Part shown: positions 53,321 through 62,400 of the stretch, one piece after another
Layout of the letters: each line of letters opens with the position of its first letter
Numbering within the stretch: the stretch's first letter is position 1
Assembly: GCA_022842625.1 (NCBI GenBank)
Contig: JALHPG010000005.1
Location: 22,705-86,704 of the forward strand
Direction of reading: 5' to 3'
DNA: 64,000 bases
Source of the DNA: Bacteroidia bacterium
Lineage (GTDB): Bacteria; Bacteroidota; Bacteroidia; B-17B0; Aurantibacillaceae
Notes under the pieces: generated by a model
Databases searched by the model: none
What the model was told of the DNA's origin: nothing
Seen by the model: the letters and a program-made list of their open reading frames with translations, nothing else
Position numbers and translations under genes: made by a program

Positions 53321-54886
53321 TTAATCTACATTATCGTGTAAGAACGAGTTATTCGGGCGGATCTCGATCTTTTTATCATCGCTTTCGCCTAAAGTAAATC
53401 TCGAAACACTCGACTCAGTACTTGGTGTTTTTTGCTCTAAACTAATATTCTTACGTTCAAAAGCTGTTTGCTTTTCTAAAGCCGCTAAACCTTCAGGGCT
53501 TTTCATTTTAAGCGTGATCTCTTTTAGTTTGCGGATACGTTCTTGAGCTAATTTAATTTGCTCTTCTCTGCTAACTACATCTTGCTCAAATGTTGGCTCT
53601 TCGGTAATTTGATTTGAAACCGTTTTTGTTTCTTCAGAAACAACATCGTTAAAAGTAAACTCAGTAATTACAGTTTTAGTTTCTTCGATAGGTGAAGTCA
53701 CCGTGTAATCCGTATCATTTTGAGTTTCTTCGATCGCACTAATAATATTTATTTCTTTAATGGTCTCTTGCGTTTCTTCTTTAATAAAAACAAAAGGTTC
53801 TACTTTTTGGATCTCGTCAATGATGGTTGTTTGAACAACTTCAGCAACAGGCGTTTCAATTACTTTCTCATCTAAATTCACAACCTTACGATCTTTAAAA
53901 GACATTGGCTCGAAACCGGTAGTTTGTTTTGATTTAAATCCTGTAGCAATAATTGTTACACTTACATTATCACCTAATGATGCATCTGTACCGTAACCTG
54001 TAATTAATTCAGCAGTACCACCGGCAGCTTCCTGAATAAAATCTGTGATCTCGCCAAACTCATCCATATCAATATCATCAGTACCACTCATGATATTTAA
54101 TAATACGTGACGAGCGCCGCTGATATCATTATCATTTAATAAAGGAGAATTTAATGCTTGTTCAACCGCTTTAATAGCGCGCTTTTCGCCACTAGCAACT
54201 GCAGAACCCATAATAGCAACGCCGCTATCTTTCATTACAGTTTTAACGTCATTAAAGTCAACGTTAATATGCATATGTAAACTAATGATCTCTGCGATAC
54301 TTTTTGCAGCACCGGTTAAAACATCATCAGCATGTTCAAAGGCTTCGCTCATTTTTAAGTTACCGTAAATTTCACGTAACTTATCATTACCAATAACTAA
54401 TAAAGTATCAACATACTTTTTCATTTCTTCTAAACCCGCTTCAGCTTGTGCGCGACGTTTCTTTCCCTCAAAAGTAAACGGAATGGTAACTATACCTACA
54501 GTAAGAATACCTAATTCTTTTGCAACACTTGCAATTACAGGCGCAGCACCGGTACCGGTACCACCACCTAAACCGGCGGTAATAAATACCATTTGCGTGT
54601 TAGGCGTTAAAAAACCTTTTATTTCTTCGATCGATTCCAAAGCAGCATCACGGCCAACATCAGGAATTGAACCTGCACCCAATCCTTTAGTTGATTGAGC
54701 ACCTAATTGTATTTTATAAGGAACAGGGCTTTTATCCAAAGCTTGTTTATCTGTATTACAAATAATGAAATCTACCCCTTTAATACCTAAACGGTACATA
54801 TGGTTTACAGCGTTGCTTCCGCCGCCGCCAACACCGATCACTTTAATGATCGAGTTTTCTTCTTGTGGTAATTCAAATTGCATCAT
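53321..54886 (-). CDS. ftsZ: Cell division protein FtsZ
   Basis: FtsZ polymerises with GTP into the division ring. The tubulin signature GGGTGTG is at 107-113, the N-terminal VGGGGSNAVNHM at 18-30, and the T7-loop synergy region near VDFNDVKTVMKDSG completes the active site. The 521-residue length comes from an acidic linker of about 170 residues (rich in E, T, V) after the globular part, ending with a short conserved-looking tail (RPNNSFLHDNVD). Two ATG codons adjoin at the start (MM). It is the last gene of the dcw cluster; a heptamer repeat separates it from ftsA. Confidence 0.97.
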   Translation of the reverse strand: MMQFELPQEENSIIKVIGVGGGGSNAVNHMYRLGIKGVDFIICNTDKQALDKSPVPYKIQLGAQSTKGLGAGSIPDVGRDAALESIEEIKGFLTPNTQMVFITAGLGGGTGTGAAPVIASVAKELGILTVGIVTIPFTFEGKKRRAQAEAGLEEMKKYVDTLLVIGNDKLREIYGNLKMSEAFEHADDVLTGAAKSIAEIISLHMHINVDFNDVKTVMKDSGVAIMGSAVASGEKRAIKAVEQALNSPLLNDNDISGARHVLLNIMSGTDDIDMDEFGEITDFIQEAAGGTAELITGYGTDASLGDNVSVTIIATGFKSKQTTGFEPMSFKDRKVVNLDEKVIETPVAEVVQTTIIDEIQKVEPFVFIKEETQETIKEINIISAIEETQNDTDYTVTSPIEETKTVITEFTFNDVVSEETKTVSNQITEEPTFEQDVVSREEQIKLAQERIRKLKEITLKMKSPEGLAALEKQTAFERKNISLEQKTPSTESSVSRFTLGESDDKKIEIRPNNSFLHDNVD

Positions 54887-54951
54887 GATATTTATTTTAA
54901 GGGTTATTAATTATTAGTCGTTTGTCAATGGTTAATTTATTATTACTTTTT

Positions 54952-55033
54952 GATAAAGGATTAATGATATATGATTAAAGAGCTTTTGCGTATTAGTATT
55001 TTGTCCTTAATCTTAAATCATTCATCTTTTATC
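54952..55033. repeat. Heptamer-period dyad repeat, ftsA/ftsZ gap
   Basis: The left arm is GATAAAG, GATTAAT, GATATAT, GATTAAA. The right arm in reverse-complement phase includes GTCCTTA, ATCTTAA, ATCATTC, ATCTTTT. A weaker stretch of the same flavour (TTAGTCGTTTGTC) lies at about 54914. The array is inside the ftsA-ftsZ transcript and could form a long imperfect hairpin upstream of ftsZ. Confidence 0.7.
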
Positions 55034-55043
55034 GGGCACTTGG

Positions 55044-56402
55044 TTATTCAATGTCATCACTCATCCAATCTTTTGTTCTTCCAATAAGATCAGTAAAGTA
55101 ACTTCCTATTTTTTTCTTTGAGTGTCCTGCAATTTTTTTCTCTTCTTTTTTTGCAGTTTCCTCTTTTGTTAATGTTTCAGTTTCAACTTTTACGCTATTA
55201 GTACCACGTTTAGAATCGCGTTCGTATTTCTCGATCCCTTTCATTACCAAACCAACACCGGTTGCATATAACGGATTTTTTAACTCGTCATCAGCACCTG
55301 CTAAATGTTCGTTAGGCGTACCAATGCGGCAATCCATACCGGTAGTTAGCATAACTAATTGCGGTAAATGTTTTAGTAAAGCGCCACCACCTGTAACCAC
55401 AATACCTGCAGCTAATTTGCGTTCAAAGCCACTGCTTTTAATTTCAAATAAAACAAATTCTAAGATCTCTTCCATACGCGCCTGAATAATTTGCGCTAAA
55501 AATTTCACAGAAATTTCTTTGTGCGGACGACCACGTAAGCCAGGAATAGAAATAATCTCGTTCTCTTGATTTTCTTGCGATAAAGCAGAACCAAAACGCA
55601 TTTTTAATTGCTCGGCTTGTGTTTTAATGATACCACAACCTTCTTTAATATCTTCTGTTATAATATTTCCACCAAAAGGAATAACAGCAGTATGACGAAT
55701 AATGCCATCATAAAAAATAGCTACGTCGGTTGTACCACCTCCAATATCCACTAACACAACACCTGCTTCTTTTTCTTCATCACTTAATACAGCATCAGCG
55801 CTTGCTAATGGCTCAAGATTAAGATCAACAGTTTCTAAACCTGCACGAGTAATACATTTAAAAATATTTTTTACAGCAGAAACTTGTCCGGTAATAATAT
55901 GGAAATTCCCTTCTAAACGAATACCGGCATGACCAATTGGGTTTTTAATTCCAGATTCGTTATCAATAATATATTCTTGTGGAATAACATGAATAATTTC
56001 TTCACCAGGACTCATTACCAAACGGTGCATATTATCAATTAAACTATCAATATCTTTTTGGTTGATCTCATCTTCTAAACTCTGACGGATGATCATGCCA
56101 CGGTGTTGCATACTTTTAATGTGTTGTCCTGCAATACCAACAATTACTTCACCAATATCTACATTTGCTTTATCAGCAGCAATAGAAACAGCCGCTTTAA
56201 TAGAAGCAACCGTTTGCTCAATATTTACAACTACGCCACGGTTAACTCCAAGCGACTCAGATTTACCAACGCCTAAAATTTCAATTTTACCAAATTCATT
56301 TTTACGGCCAACAATTGCAGCAATTTTAGTTGTTCCAATATCTACCCCAACTACTAGTTCGGATGCCAAGTTTGGGCTGCTTTGATTTGTTGTCTTTTCC
56401 AT
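55044..56402 (-). CDS. ftsA: Cell division protein FtsA
   Basis: The actin-like membrane tether of FtsZ. At 452 residues it shows phosphate-1 VVGVDIGTTKIAAIVG (17-32), the 1C-domain stretch IVGIAGQHIKSMQHRG, phosphate-2 VLVDIGGGTTDVAIF and the adenosine motif GIVVTGGGALLKHLP. A charged linker precedes the C-terminal SYFTDLIGRTKDWM, which looks like the amphipathic membrane-targeting helix. It lies five bases after ftsQ. Confidence 0.96.
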   Translation of the reverse strand: MEKTTNQSSPNLASELVVGVDIGTTKIAAIVGRKNEFGKIEILGVGKSESLGVNRGVVVNIEQTVASIKAAVSIAADKANVDIGEVIVGIAGQHIKSMQHRGMIIRQSLEDEINQKDIDSLIDNMHRLVMSPGEEIIHVIPQEYIIDNESGIKNPIGHAGIRLEGNFHIITGQVSAVKNIFKCITRAGLETVDLNLEPLASADAVLSDEEKEAGVVLVDIGGGTTDVAIFYDGIIRHTAVIPFGGNIITEDIKEGCGIIKTQAEQLKMRFGSALSQENQENEIISIPGLRGRPHKEISVKFLAQIIQARMEEILEFVLFEIKSSGFERKLAAGIVVTGGGALLKHLPQLVMLTTGMDCRIGTPNEHLAGADDELKNPLYATGVGLVMKGIEKYERDSKRGTNSVKVETETLTKEETAKKEEKKIAGHSKKKIGSYFTDLIGRTKDWMSDDIE

Positions 56403-56407
56403 AAGTA

Positions 56408-57220
56408 TTATTTTTTAGTACAAACTACTAAGTTTTTATATTTTAAATTAATGTTTGAATATTTTGTCCAACTGTCGGATTTATTTAATCCTTCGGTGTA
56501 AAATAATTTCAGTTTATTAAATTTTTCGGCAACATCTGTTGCATTGCCAAAAACAATTTTTTGATCACCAATTGCAGGGAAGAGCTCTATTTCTTTTTCT
56601 TCGTTAACATAGATCTGATGAATTAAATTCACTAAAACAGAATCTCTGTTAATGAAATTGGCAACATCATAAATATCATCCAACATACTCACCTCTTTAA
56701 ACAATTCATTTTTACTGATCTGGTTTACCGAGTATTCATAGCGTCTGGCAAATGGTTCGTAAATAAACCCACTTGCAACAATAACGCGTGCAGAATAATT
56801 TTGATTAAGAGGCATTAATTTTGTTTGCGAATCGATGTAATAACTTTCACCGTCGCGGTTAATTACTCTTAATACAGGGGTACGTTGTGTAATATCAATT
56901 TTAATTTCTCCATTAATATTAGCTGCAACTTCTGCATTTTCGATAGCGGGATGTGAGTTTAAGCTTTTCTCCAGCTCAGGGATATTTATGTTTTTGTATT
57001 GATTAAGAAGAATGGAATCTTTTCTTTCAATAAAAAATTGGGTGATATCTTTTTCACTCAAAAATAAATTTTCGTCGTTATTGTGAATTGAAATAGTTAA
57101 TGTTTTAGCAACAATATTTCTTTCACTTTTTGAAACGAAAGCCCAGGAGCTTGTTAAGCCTGCAATGGCAATAATCCAAAGAACGGTAATTAAAATTTTT
57201 TTATAGTTAAGTTTTTTCAA
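56408..57220 (-). CDS. ftsQ: Cell division protein FtsQ/DivIB
   Basis: A bitopic 270-residue protein with one N-terminal membrane helix (about 9-28). A POTRA-like segment follows at about 40-115 (FLSEKDITQFFIERKDSILL, LEKSLNSHPAIENAEV, DITQRTPVLRV), then a beta domain. FtsQ connects early and late division proteins. The start is TTG (57218-57220), three bases after murC. Sequence similarity in this family is low, so the call relies on the helix-POTRA layout and the place between murC and ftsA. Confidence 0.88.
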   Translation of the reverse strand: MKKLNYKKILITVLWIIAIAGLTSSWAFVSKSERNIVAKTLTISIHNNDENLFLSEKDITQFFIERKDSILLNQYKNINIPELEKSLNSHPAIENAEVAANINGEIKIDITQRTPVLRVINRDGESYYIDSQTKLMPLNQNYSARVIVASGFIYEPFARRYEYSVNQISKNELFKEVSMLDDIYDVANFINRDSVLVNLIHQIYVNEEKEIELFPAIGDQKIVFGNATDVAEKFNKLKLFYTEGLNKSDSWTKYSNINLKYKNLVVCTKK

Positions 57221-57223
57221 ACT

Positions 57224-58606
57224 TTAATTTTTTAGTATTGTTTCCAGCGGTTCAATAAGTGAATCAATATCTCCTGCTCCCATCGTTACCAGAACTTCAG
57301 GCGACGAACCTTTCACTCTTTCTAACACTTGTTGTTTTGTCATCACTTTTTTATCCTTCAATTTCATTTTACTCAGTAACCAATCAGAAGTAACACCCTC
57401 CATTGGTTTTTCGCGAGCCGGATAAATATCTAGTAGGATACATTCATCCAAAAGATCTAAACTTGCTGCAAAATCATCCACAAAATCGCGCGTGCGGCTA
57501 AACAAGTGCGGTTGAAATATGCCGGTTATTTTTTTTGTAGGATATAATTTACGCACCGATCCAATAGTAGCCTTTAGTTCTTCCGGATGATGCGCATAAT
57601 CATCTATGTAAACTACTTTTTCGGTTTTTACCCTATAATCAAAACGGCGTTTTACTCCGCTAAAAGAACGTAAAGCATTTTTTATAACATCGCCTTTTAT
57701 TCCAATTTGTTGCGCAATTGCCACCGCGGCAATTGAATTCTCAATGTTGTGTAAGCCAGGTAAACCAAGCGTAACAGCATGTATAGCCTCAACCGGACTT
57801 TTAATGTCATAAGAAAATTGTGCGTTAGCCATAGTAATAGATTCGGCACAATATTCCGTATCTAAATTTAGTGAGTAGATCAGGCGTTTATTACTCAGCG
57901 TCAAATCGTTATCAACATTTTTTTTAACAATCAGAATCCCGTCACTTTTTACCTGTTTGGCAAACAATGCATAACCCTCTTTAACATGCTCGGCGTTGCC
58001 GTAAATATCCAAATGATCGGCGTCAACGCTCGTAATAACGGCTATTTGAGGATGTAATGTTAAAAAAGAACGGTCGTATTCATCTGCCTCAACCACCACA
58101 TAGGCATCTTTATCATTTACGTCGCCAAGCAATAAATTGGTATTGTAATTTTTAGAGATACCTCCCATAAAAGAAAAACAATTGATCCCTGCACTTTTTA
58201 ATAGATGCGTAACCAATGTTGTGGTTGTAGTTTTACCATGCGTTCCGGCAATGGCAATTGTTTTAAATTGTTTTGTGATCTCACCTAAAACTACAGAGCG
58301 TTTTAAAATAGTATAGTTATTTCTTAAAAGGAATTGATACTCACCATGCTCTTTTGGAACAGCAGGCGTGTAAACAACCAAAACTTCATCCTTAGAATAA
58401 GACGCTAAAATAGATTCTAAAGCCGTTACGTTATCATCAAAATGACAAGGGATTCCTTCGTCCTGCAATTGATTAGTTAGAACCGTTGCTGTTTTATCGT
58501 AACCAATTACTTCTTTTTTATAGTGATTAAAAAAACGCGCCAAGGCACTCATACCAATGCCGCCAACACCAAGAAAATAATATAGTTTATAGTTAAGTAT
58601 GTTCAT
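57224..58606 (-). CDS. murC: UDP-N-acetylmuramate-L-alanine ligase
   Basis: MurC adds L-alanine to UDP-MurNAc. The 460-residue enzyme has the N-terminal GVGGIGMSALA loop (14-24), the ATP-binding AGTHGKTTTTTL (about 119-130) and the C-terminal VVYIDDYAHHPEEL, which in Mur ligases contacts the nucleotide. The first-domain GIGMSALA and the gene order distinguish it from the Mpl ligase. A heptamer repeat fills the gap to murG. Confidence 0.94.
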   Translation of the reverse strand: MNILNYKLYYFLGVGGIGMSALARFFNHYKKEVIGYDKTATVLTNQLQDEGIPCHFDDNVTALESILASYSKDEVLVVYTPAVPKEHGEYQFLLRNNYTILKRSVVLGEITKQFKTIAIAGTHGKTTTTTLVTHLLKSAGINCFSFMGGISKNYNTNLLLGDVNDKDAYVVVEADEYDRSFLTLHPQIAVITSVDADHLDIYGNAEHVKEGYALFAKQVKSDGILIVKKNVDNDLTLSNKRLIYSLNLDTEYCAESITMANAQFSYDIKSPVEAIHAVTLGLPGLHNIENSIAAVAIAQQIGIKGDVIKNALRSFSGVKRRFDYRVKTEKVVYIDDYAHHPEELKATIGSVRKLYPTKKITGIFQPHLFSRTRDFVDDFAASLDLLDECILLDIYPAREKPMEGVTSDWLLSKMKLKDKKVMTKQQVLERVKGSSPEVLVTMGAGDIDSLIEPLETILKN

Positions 58607-58619
58607 TCCTTATTTTTTC

Positions 58620-58691
58620 GATTAAAGATAAATGATGAAGGATAAATGACAGAACAGTCTTTAATCATTCGTCTTTTATCTTTAATCATTC
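58620..58691. repeat. Heptamer-period dyad repeat, murC/murG gap
   Basis: GATTAAA, GATAAAT, GATGAAG, GATAAAT run at a seven-base period. The right arm carries the complement phase (AATCATT, CGTCTTT, TATCTTT, AATCATT). The right arm extends over the last codons of murG: its TGA stop (58688-58686) is provided by the repeat. Confidence 0.72.
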
Positions 58692-59795
58692 TTTATAGTT
58701 TGCCAATTTTAAAACCTCTTTTGCAATTACATTTGCAGAATTAAAAAAAGCTAATTGCTTCATGTTTATTTTTAATTGTTGTTGTTCAGTAACATTATTC
58801 ACTAATTGAATGGCTCGTTCTACTAATATTTTTGTTGCTTCAGTATCTTTTACTAAAATGGCCGCATTTTTATTTACAAGCGCCATTGCATTTTGTGTTT
58901 GATGATCTTCAGCCGCAGTTGGTAAAGGAACTAAAACACAAGGTTTTTGCACGATACACAATTCTGAAATGGCACCAGCGCCAGCTCTGGAAATTACCAC
59001 ATCGGCAAAAGCATAGGCCAGATCCATACGTGAAATAAAATCTACCGCCGTAATATTTTTAGTTTCAAAGCCTTCTGTTTGTTTTTTAGCGGTATCAAAA
59101 TAAGTTTTTCCTGTTTGCCATACGAGTTGAATATTGTTATCGGCAAAAAGTTGCAAACCAGCCCCAACGGCTTCGTTAATTGCTTTGGCACCAAGACTTC
59201 CGCCAACAACTAAAACTGTTTTTTTGTTTGGATCTAACTTAAAAAATGTGAATGCTTCGTTTCTTTTCTCTTCGATATTTGAAATATCTTGTCGTACAGG
59301 ATTACCCGTTAGCAATAATTTTTCTTTTGGAAAGAATTTTTCCATACCCTCATAAGCCACACAAATTTTATTTGCTTTTTTTGAAAGAATTTTATTGGTG
59401 ATACCTGCATAGGAATTTTGTTCCTGTATCAAAGCCGGAATTCCTTTTGAAGTTGCAGCTCTTAACAAAGGACCACTCGCATACCCTCCGGTTCCAACAA
59501 CAACATCGGGTTTAAAATCGCTAATTATTTTTCTGGTCTTTAATAAACTCATAATTATTAAAAAAGGCAATTTTAAATTCTCACAAGTAAATTTACGTTG
59601 AAAGCCGGCAATAGGAACACCAATAATTTTATAACCGGCAGCAGGAACTTTTTCCATTTCCATTTTGCCTAATGCACCTACAAATAAAATTTCGGCAGTA
59701 GGCACTAACTTTTTAATTTCGTTAGCAATTGCCACAGCCGGAAAGATGTGCCCACCGGTGCCTCCACCGCTTAATATGACTTTAAACTGTTTCAA
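58686..59795 (-). CDS. murG: UDP-GlcNAc:lipid I N-acetylglucosaminyltransferase MurG
   Basis: MurG makes lipid II from lipid I. The GGGTGGHIFPAVA loop (10-22) and the donor-site segment VISRAGAGAISELCIVQKPC with PTAAEDHQTQNA are intact, at 369 residues. It starts at a TTG (59793-59795) that overlaps ftsW by 14 bases; no ATG is available. The C-terminal end LANYKE and the stop lie in the flanking heptamer repeat. Confidence 0.95.
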   Translation of the reverse strand: MKQFKVILSGGGTGGHIFPAVAIANEIKKLVPTAEILFVGALGKMEMEKVPAAGYKIIGVPIAGFQRKFTCENLKLPFLIIMSLLKTRKIISDFKPDVVVGTGGYASGPLLRAATSKGIPALIQEQNSYAGITNKILSKKANKICVAYEGMEKFFPKEKLLLTGNPVRQDISNIEEKRNEAFTFFKLDPNKKTVLVVGGSLGAKAINEAVGAGLQLFADNNIQLVWQTGKTYFDTAKKQTEGFETKNITAVDFISRMDLAYAFADVVISRAGAGAISELCIVQKPCVLVPLPTAAEDHQTQNAMALVNKNAAILVKDTEATKILVERAIQLVNNVTEQQQLKINMKQLAFFNSANVIAKEVLKLANYKE

Positions 59796-60936
59796 GTTTT
59801 TCTTCTGTTTTATCTTCTACGCTTCTACTAACACTTAATATTATTCCAATGGCGATCATTGTAAACCAAATTGAGGTTCCTCCCATACTTATAAGTGGTA
59901 ATGGCTGACCTGTTACAGGAAATAAATTTACAGCAACCGCCATATTAACCAATGCCTGAAACACCAAACTAAAAGCCAATCCCACAGCAACAAACGAGCC
60001 AAAGGGTTTATCGTTATCGCGTAATATTTTTATACCGCGATATAATAAGATCATATACAAGAATAATAATACAAAGCCCGAAAGCAATCCATACTCTTCT
60101 ATTATAATGGCATAAATAAAATCGGAAGACGCTTGCGGCAAAAACGCACGTTGCGTACTGTTACCCGGTCCCTTACCAATAACACCACCAGTTGCAATAG
60201 CTATTTTTGCCTGTTCACTTTGATAGTTACTTTTTGTGTCGCCATTACTAAAATTTTCTATACGCGATTTCCAAGTTGGTCCACGACCACCGGGAATACT
60301 TTCGGGCAATAACCAAACCCACGAAAAGAAAAGAGCAGCAACTAAAATACAAATAGCAAATATTTTTAAAATTATTTTAATATTGATGCCACCAACAAAC
60401 ATTAATATCAAACAATTAAAAAACAATAAGGCCGCTGTTGAAAAATTGGCCGGTAAGATCAAAGCACAAATTATACCAATAGGTAATAACAAATGTTTAA
60501 ATACAGATTTAAAATCAACCAGCTCATTTGCCTTCAATGCTAAAATTCTCGCTACATATATTAACAGCATTAATTTTGCAACGTCTGAAGACTGAAAGGT
60601 TAAGCCTAGTCCCGGAATCTCCAACCAACGAGAAGCTTCACCGGCACTTACACCTTTAAGCAGTGTGTAAATTAAAAGTGGGATAGATAAAATAAAACCT
60701 ATCTGCGCCACTTTTGAAAAAACAGTGTATTTAATTTTATGAAAGAGATAAGCAATGCCAAAACCCAATGCAATAATTACAAAATGTTTAAATAAATAAT
60801 ACTCGGTATTACCTTGTTTAAATTTATGCGCCAAGGTAACCACAGCACTGTATACTACCAAAACAGATAGTAAGGACAATAAGAACATTATTGCCCAGAT
60901 AACTTTATCTCCTTTTAAATAGTTAAACAGTTTCAT
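59782..60936 (-). CDS. ftsW: SEDS-family peptidoglycan polymerase FtsW
   Basis: A polytopic protein of 384 residues with about ten helices. SEDS hallmarks are visible: the FAVGLAFSLVFQALVNMAVAVN-like segment preceding GQPLPLISMGGTS, and the GRGPTWKSRIENFSNG and GPGNSTQRAFLPQASSDFIY loops. FtsW polymerises lipid II at the septum with its class B PBP. The position between murD and murG favours FtsW over RodA. Confidence 0.94.
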   Translation of the reverse strand: MKLFNYLKGDKVIWAIMFLLSLLSVLVVYSAVVTLAHKFKQGNTEYYLFKHFVIIALGFGIAYLFHKIKYTVFSKVAQIGFILSIPLLIYTLLKGVSAGEASRWLEIPGLGLTFQSSDVAKLMLLIYVARILALKANELVDFKSVFKHLLLPIGIICALILPANFSTAALLFFNCLILMFVGGINIKIILKIFAICILVAALFFSWVWLLPESIPGGRGPTWKSRIENFSNGDTKSNYQSEQAKIAIATGGVIGKGPGNSTQRAFLPQASSDFIYAIIIEEYGLLSGFVLLFLYMILLYRGIKILRDNDKPFGSFVAVGLAFSLVFQALVNMAVAVNLFPVTGQPLPLISMGGTSIWFTMIAIGIILSVSRSVEDKTEEKLETV

Positions 60937-61053
60937 TTATTTATAATTTAATTGTATTTTCTCATTAAAAATTTATTCCGTTAGCCTACATACATTGTAA
61001 CAATGCACATAGTAATTAACTGCGTTTTAATAAACTAAAATGAGATTTAAAAT

Positions 61054-62400
61054 CTACAGACCTTTAACGGCGCGTTTAAATTGCATTCCTCTGTCTTCAT
61101 AGTTTTGAAACAGGTCAAAACTAGCGCAAGCAGGAGATAACAAAACTACATCACCTTTTTTTCCGATCTTATAAGAAGCAGCAACTGCATCATTTGCATT
61201 ATCGGTTTCAACAATAACATCCACTGCATCTTTAAAAGCTGCAACGATCTTACTATTATCTTTACCTAAGCAAACGATCGCTTTTACTTTTCCTTTTACA
61301 AGGTCAAATAATTCGTTATAGTCGTTTCCTTTATCTTGTCCGCCACAGATCCAAACAATTGGTTTCTCCATGCTTTCAAGTGCATACCAGGTAGAGTTAA
61401 CGTTGGTTGCTTTTGAATCGTTAATGAATTCAATGCCGTTAATAGTAGCAATAAATTCTAAACGGTGTTCAACATTCTGAAAGTCTTGTAAAGACTCACG
61501 AATAACTTCTTTTCTCACATCAACGATGCGAGCGGCTAACGAAGCTGCCATACTGTTGTAAACATTGTGTTTACCCTGGAGTGCTAATTGTTCAATTGTC
61601 ATAATTAAGGGTTGTTGGTTTGATTTATAATTAAGGGTTATTTGGTTCTCGGTTAAAAATGCGCCGTGGCCATCAATTGGTTTTTTGATGCTAAAAGGAA
61701 TTTGCTCGGCTGCAATTGGATGCTCTTGCATGTACGAATGAATGGTTAGGTCATCCGCACAATACACAAAAGCATCATTGTTACTTTGGTTATTTGTAAT
61801 TCTAAATTTTGATGCTACATAATTTTCAAATTTATATTCATATCTATCTAAATGATCAGGTGTAATATTTAATAACACAGCTACATCAGCTTTAAAATCA
61901 TACATACCGTCTAACTGAAAGCTGCTTAATTCTAAAACATAGTAATCAAAATTTTCGCGTGCAACCTGCATCGCAAAACTCTTTCCAACATTGCCACCTA
62001 AGCCAACATTGTAACCGGCCTTTTTAAGAATATGATATGTTAAAAGCGTAGTTGTGGTTTTACCATTAGAACCTGTGATGCATATCTTTTTTGCATTTGT
62101 ATATCTACCGGCAAATTCTATTTCAGAAATTACAGGGATATTTTTTGCAACCAATTTCTTAATTAAGTCTACTTTATCAGGAATACCCGGACTCTTGATC
62201 ACCTCATCGGCATTCAAGATCTTTTCTTCAGTATGTACTCCTTCTTCAAACAAAATATTTTCAGCAATTAATTGTTCTTTATATTTTTCTTTTATCAATG
62301 ACTTGTCACTAACAAAAACGTCGAAACCCTTTTGTTTAGCGAGCACAGCACTGCCTACACCACTCTCTCCGCTACCTAATATCACAATGCGTTTACTCAC
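61054..62400 (-). CDS. murD: UDP-N-acetylmuramoylalanine-D-glutamate ligase
   Basis: MurD adds D-glutamate to UDP-MurNAc-L-Ala. It shows the N-terminal LGSGESGVGSAVLA loop, the ATP site CITGSNGKTTTTLL near 109, and the family's DSKATNVNSTWYALE and WICGGQDKGNDY motifs, at 448 residues. The start is a GTG (62398-62400) directly abutting mraY. The 117-base gap to ftsW holds nothing I can identify. Confidence 0.95.
   Translation of the reverse strand: MSKRIVILGSGESGVGSAVLAKQKGFDVFVSDKSLIKEKYKEQLIAENILFEEGVHTEEKILNADEVIKSPGIPDKVDLIKKLVAKNIPVISEIEFAGRYTNAKKICITGSNGKTTTTLLTYHILKKAGYNVGLGGNVGKSFAMQVARENFDYYVLELSSFQLDGMYDFKADVAVLLNITPDHLDRYEYKFENYVASKFRITNNQSNNDAFVYCADDLTIHSYMQEHPIAAEQIPFSIKKPIDGHGAFLTENQITLNYKSNQQPLIMTIEQLALQGKHNVYNSMAASLAARIVDVRKEVIRESLQDFQNVEHRLEFIATINGIEFINDSKATNVNSTWYALESMEKPIVWICGGQDKGNDYNELFDLVKGKVKAIVCLGKDNSKIVAAFKDAVDVIVETDNANDAVAASYKIGKKGDVVLLSPACASFDLFQNYEDRGMQFKRAVKGL

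Noticed and set aside
60937..61053. The 117-base ftsW/murD gap as another heptamer repeat
   Set aside because: It is AT-rich, but no seven-base period or dyad can be followed through it.
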